This document shows positions 7,055 through 15,872 of a stretch of 37,103 nt of DNA, in pieces. The notes beneath the pieces are model-generated. The model saw only the letters and a program-made list of their open reading frames with translations. It did not search any database and was not told the origin of the DNA. The stretch comes from Lysobacteraceae bacterium (GTDB taxonomy: Bacteria; Pseudomonadota; Gammaproteobacteria; Xanthomonadales; Rhodanobacteraceae). Location: assembly GCA_028866435.1 (NCBI GenBank), contig JAGWIC010000026.1, positions 1 to 37,103 of the forward strand, read 5' to 3'. The position numbers were made by a program, and so were the translations under genes. Every line of letters begins with the position of its first letter. Position 1 is the stretch's first letter.

Positions 7055-8344
7055 ATGCGCATCGCGGTGATCGGATCGGGCATCGCGGGCCTGGCCTCGG
7101 CCTGGCTGCTGGACCGCCGGCACGAGGTGACCCTGTTCGAGGCGAACGACTACCTGGGCGGCCACACCCACACCCACGACATCGAGGTCGGCGGCAGGCA
7201 TCATGCGGTCGACACCGGCTTCATCGTGCACAACCCCCGCCACTATCCGCTGCTGACGCGGCTGTTCGACGAGCTCGAGGTGGCCTGCAAGCCCACCACC
7301 ATGAGCTTCTCGGTCCAGCACGAAGCCAGCGGCCGCGAATACAACGCCACCTCGCTCGACGCATTGTTCTGCCAGCGCCGCAACCTGCTTTCGCCGCGGT
7401 TCCTCGGCATGGTGCGCGACCTGGTGCGCTTCTACCGCCAGGCGCCCGCGCTGCTGGAAGGCAACGACGACCCGAGCCTGGGCGACTATCTCGCCGCCCA
7501 CCGCTACGGCGAGGCGTTCCGCGACGAGCACCTGGTACCGATGGCCACCGCGTTGTGGTCGTCGCCGCCGGCGCAGATCCTCGCCTTCCCCGCGCGCTAC
7601 CTGGTGCAGTTCATGGCCAACCACCAGATGCTGCAGGTCGGCGCGAGGCCGGAGTGGCGCGTGGTGCGCGGCGGCTCGGCCAGCTACATCCGCGCGTTGC
7701 GCCGGCACTGGCGGGTGCAGGAACGGGTGTCCTGCCCGGTGCGCTCGATCACCCGCCACGCTCAGGGGGTGACGGTATGGAGCCCGATGGGCAACGAGCG
7801 CTTCGATCACGTGGTGCTGGCCTGCCACAGCGACCAGGCACTGGCGCTGCTGTCCGATCCCGGAGAATGCGAGCGCGAGGTGCTCGGCGCGATTGCCTAC
7901 CAGGCCAACGACGTGGTGCTGCACACCGACCGGCGGCTGCTGCCCCGGCGCCGCAAGGCGTGGGCAGCGTGGAACGCCTTCGTGCCGGACGACCCGGCCG
8001 CACCGTGCACGGTGAGCTACTGCATGAATCTGCTGCAAGGTATCGACGCGCCCGAGCCGCTGGTGGTCACGCTGAACCGCAGCGAGGCGATCGATCCGGC
8101 ATGCGTGCTGCGCCGGATGCGCTACCACCACCCGCTCCACACCCACGCCTCGGTAGCGGCGCAGCGGCGCAAGGCCGGGATCCAGGGCGTCCGGCGCACC
8201 TGGTTCGCTGGCGCCTACTGGGGCTGGGGCTTCCACGAGGACGGCATGCGCAGCGCGGTCGACATCGCCGCCGCGTTCGGCATCGACTGGGCCGGCACGT
8301 CGGCGCAAACCCTCCCGCATGCCGTGCCGGATACCTCGACATGA
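7055..8344 (+). CDS. FAD-dependent amine-oxidase-like oxidoreductase (COG2907 type)
   Basis: Flavoprotein with an N-terminal dinucleotide-binding motif VIGSGIAGLASAWLL, an acidic ribose-binding residue in LFEAND and the following GGHTHTH block. The C-terminal FAD block reads WFAGAYWGWGFHEDGMRSA. At 429 residues it matches the 'predicted NAD/FAD-binding protein' family that travels with DUF1365 and CFA-like genes under ECF11 sigma factors. Substrate is not known from sequence. In Rhodobacter, genes of such clusters take part in making or turning over modified (furan) fatty acids, so action on an acyl chain is a reasonable guess. Its stop overlaps the next start by 4 nt (ATGA). Confidence 0.85.
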   Translation: MRIAVIGSGIAGLASAWLLDRRHEVTLFEANDYLGGHTHTHDIEVGGRHHAVDTGFIVHNPRHYPLLTRLFDELEVACKPTTMSFSVQHEASGREYNATSLDALFCQRRNLLSPRFLGMVRDLVRFYRQAPALLEGNDDPSLGDYLAAHRYGEAFRDEHLVPMATALWSSPPAQILAFPARYLVQFMANHQMLQVGARPEWRVVRGGSASYIRALRRHWRVQERVSCPVRSITRHAQGVTVWSPMGNERFDHVVLACHSDQALALLSDPGECEREVLGAIAYQANDVVLHTDRRLLPRRRKAWAAWNAFVPDDPAAPCTVSYCMNLLQGIDAPEPLVVTLNRSEAIDPACVLRRMRYHHPLHTHASVAAQRRKAGIQGVRRTWFAGAYWGWGFHEDGMRSAVDIAAAFGIDWAGTSAQTLPHAVPDTST

Positions 8345-9123
8345 CCGGCTCCCCGCTGCTGCGCAGCGCCGTCTACGAAGGCGTCGTGCGCCACCGCCGG
8401 GTGGCGCCGCATGCGCATGCCTTCGGCTACCGCATCGCCCAGCTCTACCTCGACCTCGACGAACTGGACCAGGTGTTCGACCGGCGCTGGCTGTGGTCGA
8501 AGGATCGCCGCAACCTGGCCGAGTTCCGCCGCAGCGACTATCTCGCACCGCACCAGCTGCCGCTGGCCGAGGCCGTGCGGCAGCGCGTCGAGCAGGCGAC
8601 CGGAAGGCGCCCGCAAGGGCCGGTGCGCCTGCTCGCCCACCCGCGCTACGCCGGCTACGCGTTCAACCCGGTCAGCTTCTACTACTGCCACGCCGCGGAC
8701 GGCCACACGCTCGACTGCATCGTGGCCGAGATCACCAACACGCCATGGAAGGAGCGCCACGCCTACGTGCTGCCGCTGGACACGGCGGAACGGCGTGGCC
8801 GCATGTACGAATGGCGCTTTCCGAAGGCCTTCCACGTGTCGCCCTTCATGCCGATGCAGCGCGACTACGCCTGGCGCTTCAGCGTGCCGGGCCAGGACCT
8901 GCGCGTGCACATGGATGTACTGCGCGACGGCAGCCGCGAGTTCGACGCCGACCTGAGCCTGCAGCACCGCCCGCTCGACGGCGCCGCGCTGACGCGCGTG
9001 CTGTGGCGCTACCCGCTGATGACGGCGCAGGTGATCGGCGCGATCCACTGGCAGGCGCTGCGGCTGTGGTTCAAGCGCAATCCGGTCCACGACCACCCAC
9101 GACTGACCCGAGGCACGCCTTGA
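8341..9123 (+). CDS. DUF1365 family protein
   Basis: Protein of 260 residues belonging to DUF1365 (COG3496). Recognisable family blocks are HRRVAPHAHAFGYRI near the start, HPRYAGYAFNPVSFYYC in the middle and FPKAFHVSPFMPM later. No catalytic mechanism is established. The family is almost always found between an FAD oxidoreductase and a CFA-synthase-like methyltransferase, as here, so a role in the same lipid modification is likely. It overlaps the gene before by 4 nt (ATGA) and shares its last bases with the TTG start of the gene after. Confidence 0.88.
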   Translation: MTGSPLLRSAVYEGVVRHRRVAPHAHAFGYRIAQLYLDLDELDQVFDRRWLWSKDRRNLAEFRRSDYLAPHQLPLAEAVRQRVEQATGRRPQGPVRLLAHPRYAGYAFNPVSFYYCHAADGHTLDCIVAEITNTPWKERHAYVLPLDTAERRGRMYEWRFPKAFHVSPFMPMQRDYAWRFSVPGQDLRVHMDVLRDGSREFDADLSLQHRPLDGAALTRVLWRYPLMTAQVIGAIHWQALRLWFKRNPVHDHPRLTRGTP

Positions 9124-10412
9124 ACGCTCTTGCCCGCGACACCTCCGCTGCCGCCTTCGGTGGCATCGACCGCTTTCTGCGTGGCCGCCTGCTCGACCGG
9201 CTCGGCGGCCTGCGCCACGGTCGCCTGCAGGTCCGTGATGCGCTGGGCGACGTCGCGCTGGGCGACGACGCCGGCGACGCGCTGCCGACCGTACGCGTCG
9301 AGGTACTCGACCCCGGCTTCTATCGCGCTGTCGCGCGCAACGGCAGCGTCGGCGTCGGCGAAGCGTGGATGGACGGCCTGTGGCGCTGCAGCGCGCCGGG
9401 GCTGACGCCGACCGACGCGCTGGTGGTGCTGGTGCGGCTGCTGCTGCGCAACCGCCAACTGCTCGACGGCATGGAAACCGGCACGGCCCGCGTCGGTGGC
9501 ATGGCCTTGCGCGGCTGGCATGCGATCCGCCGCAACACGCTGGCCGGCAGCCGCCGCAACATCGCCGCTCACTACGACCTGGGCAACGACTTCTTCAGCC
9601 TGTTCCTTTCGGCCGACCTGATGTATTCCTCGGCACTGTGGGACGGCCCCGACGACACCCTGGAGGCCGCCTCGACGCGCAAGCTCGACGCCATCTGCCG
9701 CCAGCTCGAACTGTGCCCCGGCGACCGCGTGGTGGAGATCGGCACCGGCTGGGGCGGTTTCGCCGTGCACGCGGCCACACACTACGGCTGCCACGTCACC
9801 ACCACCACCATCTCGCGCGAGCAGTACGCACTGGCGGCGGCGCGCGTGGCCGCGGCCGGCCTGCAGGACCGCGTCACCCTGCGCCTGGACGACTACCGCG
9901 ATCTCGACGGCCAGTACGACAAGCTGGTGTCGATCGAGATGATCGAGGCGATCGGCGCCGGCTACCTCGACACCTATTTCGCCCGGCTCGGGCGCCTGCT
10001 GCGGCCGGACGGCCTGGCGCTGGTGCAGGCAATCACCATCGAGGACCACCGCTACACGCAGGCGCTGGCCTCGGTCGACTTCATCAAGCGGCACGTCTTT
10101 CCCGGCAGCTTCATTCCCTCGGTCAACGCCATGCTGGCGGCGAAGACCCGCGCCAGCGACCTCGGCCTGGTCGCGCTGCGCGACTTCGGCGACTCCTACG
10201 CACGCACGCTGAAGGCCTGGCGCGAACGCTTCCTTGCCCGTCTCGCCGAGGTGCGCGGACAGGGCTTCGACGAGCGCTTCATCCGCCTGTGGACGTTCTA
10301 CCTGGCGTACTGCGAGGGCGGCTTCCGCGAGCGTTCCATCGGCGTGTCGCACCTGTTGCTGGCCAAACCCGGCTGGCGCGCCGCGTCGGCCTGCGGCGGG
10401 GAAGCGGCATGA
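9120..10412 (+). CDS. CFA-synthase-like SAM-dependent fatty-acid methyltransferase (first paralog)
   Basis: Class I SAM methyltransferase of the cyclopropane-fatty-acyl-phospholipid synthase family (COG2230), 430 residues, with an N-terminal lipid-binding domain (to about 130) and a catalytic domain. The SAM motif is VVEIGTGWGGFA. Compared with E. coli CfaA, the bicarbonate-site cysteine (YTCGYW) is serine here (MYSSALW) and the histidine of LLHTIG is glutamine (LVQAIT). The glutamate of the MFEH region (MIEAIG) and the tyrosine of FYLAYCEGGFRER remain. This pattern suggests methyl transfer without classical cyclopropanation. The only start fitting the coupled arrangement is TTG at 9120, overlapping the DUF1365 stop (TTGA). 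That start is inferred. Confidence 0.88.
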   Translation: MNALARDTSAAAFGGIDRFLRGRLLDRLGGLRHGRLQVRDALGDVALGDDAGDALPTVRVEVLDPGFYRAVARNGSVGVGEAWMDGLWRCSAPGLTPTDALVVLVRLLLRNRQLLDGMETGTARVGGMALRGWHAIRRNTLAGSRRNIAAHYDLGNDFFSLFLSADLMYSSALWDGPDDTLEAASTRKLDAICRQLELCPGDRVVEIGTGWGGFAVHAATHYGCHVTTTTISREQYALAAARVAAAGLQDRVTLRLDDYRDLDGQYDKLVSIEMIEAIGAGYLDTYFARLGRLLRPDGLALVQAITIEDHRYTQALASVDFIKRHVFPGSFIPSVNAMLAAKTRASDLGLVALRDFGDSYARTLKAWRERFLARLAEVRGQGFDERFIRLWTFYLAYCEGGFRERSIGVSHLLLAKPGWRAASACGGEAA

Positions 10413-10942
10413 CGTTCTGGATCACCCTGGTCGCCTACGAAGTAGTGTGGTTCGTGGCCGTGATCGGCGCCGGCCACGGCCAGGGCTGGCCCGGCGTGCT
10501 GGCGGCGGCGCTGTTCGCCGCTTGGCGGCTGGCGATCTCGACCCGACGCGGCGTGGAGCTGCGCCTGGCCATCGTCGGACTGGCCCTGGGGCTGCTGCTG
10601 GAAGCGGCATGGACCGGCGGCGGACTGCTGCGCTACGCCGCGCCCTGGCCGCTGCCCGCGGCACCGGCGTGGCTTATCGCGCTGTGGGTGACGTTCGGGT
10701 TCGCCACCGTGCCGCTGCTCGGCTACCTGCACAGGCGGCCCTGGCTGGCGGCGCTGCTCGGCGCCGTCGGTGGACCGTTGGCCTACCTCGGCGCCGCCCG
10801 CGGCTGGCACGCGCTGGCGCTTGCCGCCCCGGCCTGGCACGCGCTGGCGGCGCTGGCCGCGGGCTGGGCGATCGCGCTGCCGCTGCTCACCTCGCTGGCG
10901 CACCGCTGGTTGCGGCAGCCCGTCGCGGAGCGCGCGTCATGA
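10409..10942 (+). CDS. DUF2878 family membrane protein
   Basis: Small polytopic membrane protein of 177 residues with about five or six hydrophobic segments spread over the whole length. Size, position and the FWITLVAYEVVWFVAV opening fit DUF2878, a family of unknown function that recurs in ECF11-linked lipid clusters of gammaproteobacteria. No catalytic residues can be named. It overlaps both neighbours by 4 nt (ATGA at each end). A structural or transport role for the lipid pathway is only a guess. Confidence 0.7.
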   Translation: MTFWITLVAYEVVWFVAVIGAGHGQGWPGVLAAALFAAWRLAISTRRGVELRLAIVGLALGLLLEAAWTGGGLLRYAAPWPLPAAPAWLIALWVTFGFATVPLLGYLHRRPWLAALLGAVGGPLAYLGAARGWHALALAAPAWHALAALAAGWAIALPLLTSLAHRWLRQPVAERAS

Positions 10943-11732
10943 ATGCGTGGCAGACGCTGCTGCTGGCGTGGCTGGCGGTCGCCGTGGCGATGGCGCTGGG
11001 CTGGCGCTGGCAGCAACGTCGTCGCAATGCCGGCATCGTCGATGTGCTGTGGTCGGCCGGGCTCGCGTTCGCCGCGGTGCTGCTGGCCGCGCTGGGCGGC
11101 GGCGCGTTCGCGCCCCGGCTGGCGCTGGCGGTGCTCGGCGGCACCTGGGGGCTGCGCCTGGCTCGGCACCTGTGGCGGCGGGTGCGCGGCGATGGCGAGG
11201 ACGGGCGCTATCGCCAGCTGCGCGCGCAGTGGGGAGATGGCGGCTGGCGCTGGTTCGTCTTCTTCCAGTTCCAGGCCCTGCTGGTGGCGCTGTTCGCGCT
11301 GCCGTTCCTGGCCGTGGCAGGCAACCGCCACCCGCAGCCGGAATGGCTGCTGGCCGGCGCGCTGATCTGGCTGCTGGGCGTGGCCGGCGAGGCGATCGCC
11401 GACGCGCAGCTGGCGCGCTTCCGCGCCGAGCCTGCGCATCGCGGACGCACCTGCCGCAGCGGCCTGTGGCGGTACTCGCGCCATCCCAACTACTTCTTCG
11501 AATGGCTGCACTGGTTCGCCTACGTGGCGCTGGCACACGGTGCCCCGCTGGCGTTGCTGGCATGGCTGGGGCCGGTGCTGATGTTCGGCTTCCTGCGCTG
11601 GCTCAGCGGCATTCCGTGGACCGAGGCACAGGCGCTGCGTACGCGCGGCGAGGACTACCGCGACTACCAGCGCGCCACTCCGATGCTGTTTCCCTGGTTT
11701 CCCCGGCGCACGCGCGCCACGAGGAGCGAGTC

Positions 11733-11736
<4 letters not shown>
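10939..11736 (+). CDS. DUF1295 / steroid-5-alpha-reductase-like membrane protein
   Basis: Polytopic membrane protein of 265 residues with about six hydrophobic segments. The C-terminal signature GLWRYSRHPNYFFEWLHW is diagnostic for the DUF1295 branch (COG3752) of the steroid 5-alpha-reductase / isoprenylcysteine methyltransferase superfamily. Members reduce double bonds with NADPH or methylate lipid-like substrates. The arginine and histidine of the RHPNY motif are intact. Coupled by 4-nt overlaps on both sides, it probably acts on the product of the CFA-like enzymes, for instance by reducing a methylene or conjugated bond; that is inference. Confidence 0.85.
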
Positions 11737-12838
<1,102 letters not shown>

Positions 12839-12842
<4 letters not shown>

Positions 12843-13417
12843 ATCTCGCGCGCCTGCTCGCCACGCCCTGCCTCACCGCCCTGCTGCTGGTCGGCGTCTG
12901 CGCCCATGCGGGCGCGCCGATCCCGCCCGTGCCCCACGTCGACCTGTCGCGCTACCTGGGCCGCTGGTACGTGATCGCCTCTATCCCCACCCGGTTCGAG
13001 CGGGGCGGCCACAACCCGGTGGAGACCTACCAGTTGGATCAGCAAGGCCGGGTCTGCACCGCCTTCCGCTTCCGTCCCGGCAGCTTCGGCGCCCCGCCGA
13101 AGATGATCCACTCGATCGCCAGCGTGATGCCGGGCGGCGGCAATGCCGAGTGGCAGGTGCACCTGTTCTGGCTGCTGCGCGCGCAGTACATCGTCGCCTG
13201 GCTGGCACCGGACTACAGCAAGGTGATCGTCGCCCGCGACAAGCGCGACTACGTCTGGTTGATGGCGCGCAGCCCGCATATTTCCGCCGCCGACTACCAG
13301 GCGATGCTGGCCCGGGTGAAGGCGATGGGCTACGACCTGTCGAAGCTGGAGAAGGCGCCGCAGCGTTGGCCCGAGGCGCAACCGGCACAGGTCGCCCCCG
13401 CCCCGGTCTGCCAATGA
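12839..13417 (+). CDS. Periplasmic lipocalin family protein (Blc-like)
   Basis: Lipocalin of 192 residues with a signal peptide ending near CAHAGA. The family GxW motif is GRWYVIASIPTRFERG, and NPVETYQ and WLAPDYSKVIVARD match the conserved Blc blocks. The cysteine in the signal region (VGVCAHA) is not in a good lipobox because valine precedes it, so a soluble periplasmic form is more likely than the outer-membrane lipoprotein seen in E. coli. The role is probably binding or shuttling modified lipids or lysophospholipids. It is last in the operon, coupled by a 4-nt overlap; the C-terminus is proline/alanine-rich. Confidence 0.88.
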
Positions 13418-13559
13418 TGCGCCGGCCCACGCGGCGCGGAGCGAGCGGCCATCGCCGCTCCGACGTTCGCGTGCGCCGCCGGACTCGGAAGCCACCGGAC
13501 CCGATTTTGCGAAACGCCCGGGCGCTGCTAGCGTGGCCGCTCCACAGGCCGAGGCCCGC

Positions 13560-14051
13560 ATGCCCATGTCGACCGGGAATACCCCGCCCTCGGTGCTGTT
13601 CGTCTGCACCGGCAACATCTGCCGCTCGCCGACCGCGCATGCACTGACGCTGCACATGGCTACCGCCCGCAAGCTCCGCGTGATCGTGGACAGCGCCGCG
13701 ATCAGCGGCGAGGAACTGGGCCATCCGCCGGACCGGCGCGCGCTCGCCGAACTGCGCCGCCGCGGCGTGAGCATGCTGCCGCACCGCGCCCGACGGGTGC
13801 AACCGGCGGACTTCCAGCGCTTCGGCCTGGTGCTGGGCATGACCGGCGCGCACGTCGACGCGCTGCGGCGCATGGCGCCGGCGCATGCCGCGAACATCGG
13901 TCTGCTGATGCGCTACGCCGACGGCCACGGCGCCATCGACGTACCCGATCCGTGGTTCGGCGGCGAACAGGACTTCATCGAGGCCTTCGACCTGATCGAG
14001 GCCGGCGTGGACGGCCTGCTGCGGCACTGGTCGACGGCCGAGGCCGGCTAG
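13560..14051 (+). CDS. Low-molecular-weight phosphotyrosine protein phosphatase family protein
   Basis: LMW-PTP fold enzyme of 163 residues that dephosphorylates phosphotyrosine or acts as a related phosphatase. The P-loop CTGNICRS (C16 nucleophile, R22) lies at the N-terminus as required, and the general acid is D130 in VPDPWFGG. The start at 13560 has GAGG six nt upstream; an earlier in-frame TTG or GTG would add only a few residues. It sits 142 bp beyond the lipid operon, so it may have its own promoter. Partners are not visible: there is no tyrosine kinase or exopolysaccharide gene here. Confidence 0.87.
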   Translation: MPMSTGNTPPSVLFVCTGNICRSPTAHALTLHMATARKLRVIVDSAAISGEELGHPPDRRALAELRRRGVSMLPHRARRVQPADFQRFGLVLGMTGAHVDALRRMAPAHAANIGLLMRYADGHGAIDVPDPWFGGEQDFIEAFDLIEAGVDGLLRHWSTAEAG

Positions 14052-14069
14052 CGGCGGGCCGGCCCGCCG
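14052..14069 (+). terminator. GC palindrome directly after the phosphatase gene
   Basis: CGGCGGGCC-GGCCCGCCG is a perfect 18-bp palindrome starting right after the stop codon. It would form a strong hairpin but has no T-tract, so intrinsic termination is uncertain. Confidence 0.35.
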
Positions 14070-14146
14070 TGATCCCGGCGAAAGCCGGCATCCGGCGACT
14101 CGGCGACCTCCTGGGGCTGTGGGCTGGGGCTTTCGCCGGAATGACG
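14068..14146. repeat. REP-like inverted repeat
   Basis: The 18-nt arms CGTGATCCCGGCGAAAGC (14068-14085) and GCTTTCGCCGGAATGACG (14129-14146) pair with two mismatches around a 43-nt loop. The sequence type (TGATCCCGGCGAAAGC / GCTTTCGCCGGAATGA) is the familiar intergenic repeat of Xanthomonadales and relatives. Confidence 0.7.
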
Positions 14147-14234
14147 AGCGGCATGTGCAGACGCGCTTCCTCCCGCAACTACTACGGACAACGGAAATAT
14201 GCCGATAGAGAGCGCGCGTAGCGTTCGATCGTCC

Positions 14235-14300
14235 ACTAGCGACTTACGGGGTCCGTACTAGCACCTTATGGGTGCCCGACTAGTACCTTTCGGATATCCC
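14235..14300 (+). repeat. Three tandem degenerate 22-nt repeats
   Basis: Three consecutive 22-mers each start ACTAG: 14235-14256, 14257-14278 and 14279-14300. Neighbouring copies agree at about 14-15 of 22 positions. The spacing of two helical turns would put protein sites on one face of the helix. They lie between the phosphatase and nrdJb 3' ends. Confidence 0.6.
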
Positions 14301-14310
14301 CACAACGTAC

Positions 14311-14329
14311 ACCTGGTTCTGAGCCAGGT
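14311..14329 (-). terminator. Hairpin downstream of nrdJb
   Basis: ACCTGG-TTCTGAG-CCAGGT forms a six-pair stem just beyond the nrdJb stop on the minus strand. There is no clear T-tract on that strand, so this is a weak terminator candidate. Confidence 0.35.
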
Positions 14330-14334
14330 ACATT

Positions 14335-15075
14335 TCACCCACACTTCGAATACCCACAATTCAAACAAGTCTGACACCCGTCCATCAGCACCAACGCCTG
14401 CGTGTTGCACTTGGCGCACAGCGTGGCGCCGGGCGGGAAGCCGGAGGATTCGGTGTCGGAGGAGCCGGTTACGTCAGAGTTTTTTTTTGCGCCGGCCTGC
14501 TCGAAAGCGGTGCGCTTCTCGGCGATCAGGCGGCGGGTGGACTCGTCCATCTCCGGGTCGTGGATCAGGCCGATGTTCTTCATGTGCTGTTCGATCACGC
14601 CGCCGATCTCGGCGACGATGCTGGGCATGTAGACGCCGCCGGCCTTGAAGTAGCCGCCGCGGGGGTCGAACACGGCTTTCAGCTCTTCCACGATGAAGGT
14701 GACGTCGCCGCCCTTGCGGAACACGGCGGAGAGGATGCGGGTGAGCGCCACGATCCACTGGAAGTGGTCCATGTTCTTGGAGTTGATGAACACCTCGAAC
14801 GGGCGGCGCAGTTCGTGCGGCGTGCCCTGGTTGAGCACGATGTCGTTGATGGTGACGTACAGCGCGTGCTCGAACAGCGGCGACTTGATCTTGAAGGTGG
14901 AGCCGACCAGGGTTTCCGGCCGCTCGACACTCTCGTGCATCTGGATCACTTCGGCCTGCTTCAATTCAGGATGTTTCGGGTCTTTCGGCGCGACACCGAC
15001 CGGGTTGGCGGCAACCTTGTCTTCGGGCTTGACCACGTTGTAGCCGGTGATCTTCTTGTCGATCTTGATTGCCAT
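14335..15075 (-). CDS. nrdJb: Class II ribonucleotide reductase, NrdJb subunit (C-terminal part)
   Basis: Small second part of split adenosylcobalamin-dependent ribonucleotide reductase, 246 residues. It corresponds to the C-terminal region of one-piece class II enzymes, containing a TSCPD-like domain (about 70-190, with FEVFINSKNMDHFQW and GGVIEQHMKNIGL) and a cysteine-rich tail (CAKCN, then CQTCLNCGY and a final SKC). The tail cysteines likely bind zinc and relay electrons from thioredoxin to the active site. A run of nine A residues (14480-14488) lies before the tail. The start at 15075 gives MAIKIDKKITGYN; a longer frame upstream is repetitive shadow sequence. It is separated from nrdJa by the H1-like gene. 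Confidence 0.88.
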   Translation of the reverse strand: MAIKIDKKITGYNVVKPEDKVAANPVGVAPKDPKHPELKQAEVIQMHESVERPETLVGSTFKIKSPLFEHALYVTINDIVLNQGTPHELRRPFEVFINSKNMDHFQWIVALTRILSAVFRKGGDVTFIVEELKAVFDPRGGYFKAGGVYMPSIVAEIGGVIEQHMKNIGLIHDPEMDESTRRLIAEKRTAFEQAGAKKNSDVTGSSDTESSGFPPGATLCAKCNTQALVLMDGCQTCLNCGYSKCG

Positions 15076-15172
15076 GGGATTCACTTTTTCTGGGGACGGG
15101 CCGGCGCGGACACGGCGTGTGGCGTGGAAAAACATCCGGCCCGGCGCAGGGCCGGGCCGGATGCGGTGCGGC

Positions 15173-15814
15173 TTACTTCTTTTTTGCGGCAGTCTTCTTC
15201 TTGGCCGGGCCAGCTTTCTTCGCTGCCGGCTTGGCCGCCCTGGCGACTGCCTTCTTGCTGGCAGTGGACCTCTTGGCCGTCTTGGCGACGACCTTCTTGT
15301 TTGCACCCTTCCGGGTGCTGGCGGACTTCTTGACGGCCGCCTTCTTCGGTGCGGCCTTCTTGCTGGCCGTCTTCTTGCTGCTGACCTTCTTTGCCGGCTT
15401 GGCGGCAGACTTCTTGGCCGCCGGTTTCGCCACTTTCCTGGGTGCGGCTTTCTTGGCCGCGGCCTTCTTCGGCGCTGCCTTCTTGGCCGCGACCTTCTTC
15501 ACGGCAGCCTTCTTGGGCGCCGCCTTCTTCACGGCAGCCTTCTTCGGTGCCGCCTTCTTCGCGGCAGCCTTCTTGGGTGCGGCCTTCTTCGCGGCGGCCT
15601 TCTTGGGCGCGGCCTTCTTCGGCGCGGCCTTTTCAGCAGCTACCGGCGCCGGCGCGGCCTTCTTGACGGCCGGCGGGCGCTTCTTCCGGACCGGCGCCGG
15701 GGCGACTGGCGCGGCGGCGGCCACTTCGGGCAGTACCGGCAACACCACGGCGGGTGCTTCGGTGACGGCCGGCTTGATGTCGTTGCTGGTTTCGATTTCG
15801 TTGTCGATGGACAT
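15173..15814 (-). CDS. Histone-H1-like lysine/alanine-rich DNA-binding protein
   Basis: Protein of 213 residues with a short acidic head (MSIDNEIETSND), an alanine/proline/valine-rich part, and a long basic tail built from degenerate repeats of the type KKAAPKKAA (about residues 60-210). Such tails resemble eukaryotic H1 and the AlgP/Hc1-like proteins of Pseudomonas and Bordetella, which bind DNA non-specifically. Start at 15814 with GGAGGGG about ten nt upstream. The gene sits between nrdJa and nrdJb in the same direction, so it is probably co-transcribed with the reductase. The repeats are prone to length changes by recombination. Confidence 0.85.
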   Translation of the reverse strand: MSIDNEIETSNDIKPAVTEAPAVVLPVLPEVAAAAPVAPAPVRKKRPPAVKKAAPAPVAAEKAAPKKAAPKKAAAKKAAPKKAAAKKAAPKKAAVKKAAPKKAAVKKVAAKKAAPKKAAAKKAAPRKVAKPAAKKSAAKPAKKVSSKKTASKKAAPKKAAVKKSASTRKGANKKVVAKTAKRSTASKKAVARAAKPAAKKAGPAKKKTAAKKK

Positions 15815-15872
15815 GCTGGTATTCCCCTCCGGTGGACCGCTCGAGTGCCGCACGCGGGTGACGTGCGACGGT

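Noticed and set aside
14052..14146. Intrinsic terminator after the phosphatase gene
   Set aside because: Strong hairpins are present but without a T-tract; the larger structure fits a REP-like repeat better, so termination is only a low-confidence call.
15430..15660. Regular short repeats suggesting a CRISPR-like array
   Set aside because: These are in-frame KKAAP codon repeats of the H1-like gene, with no unique spacers and no cas genes.
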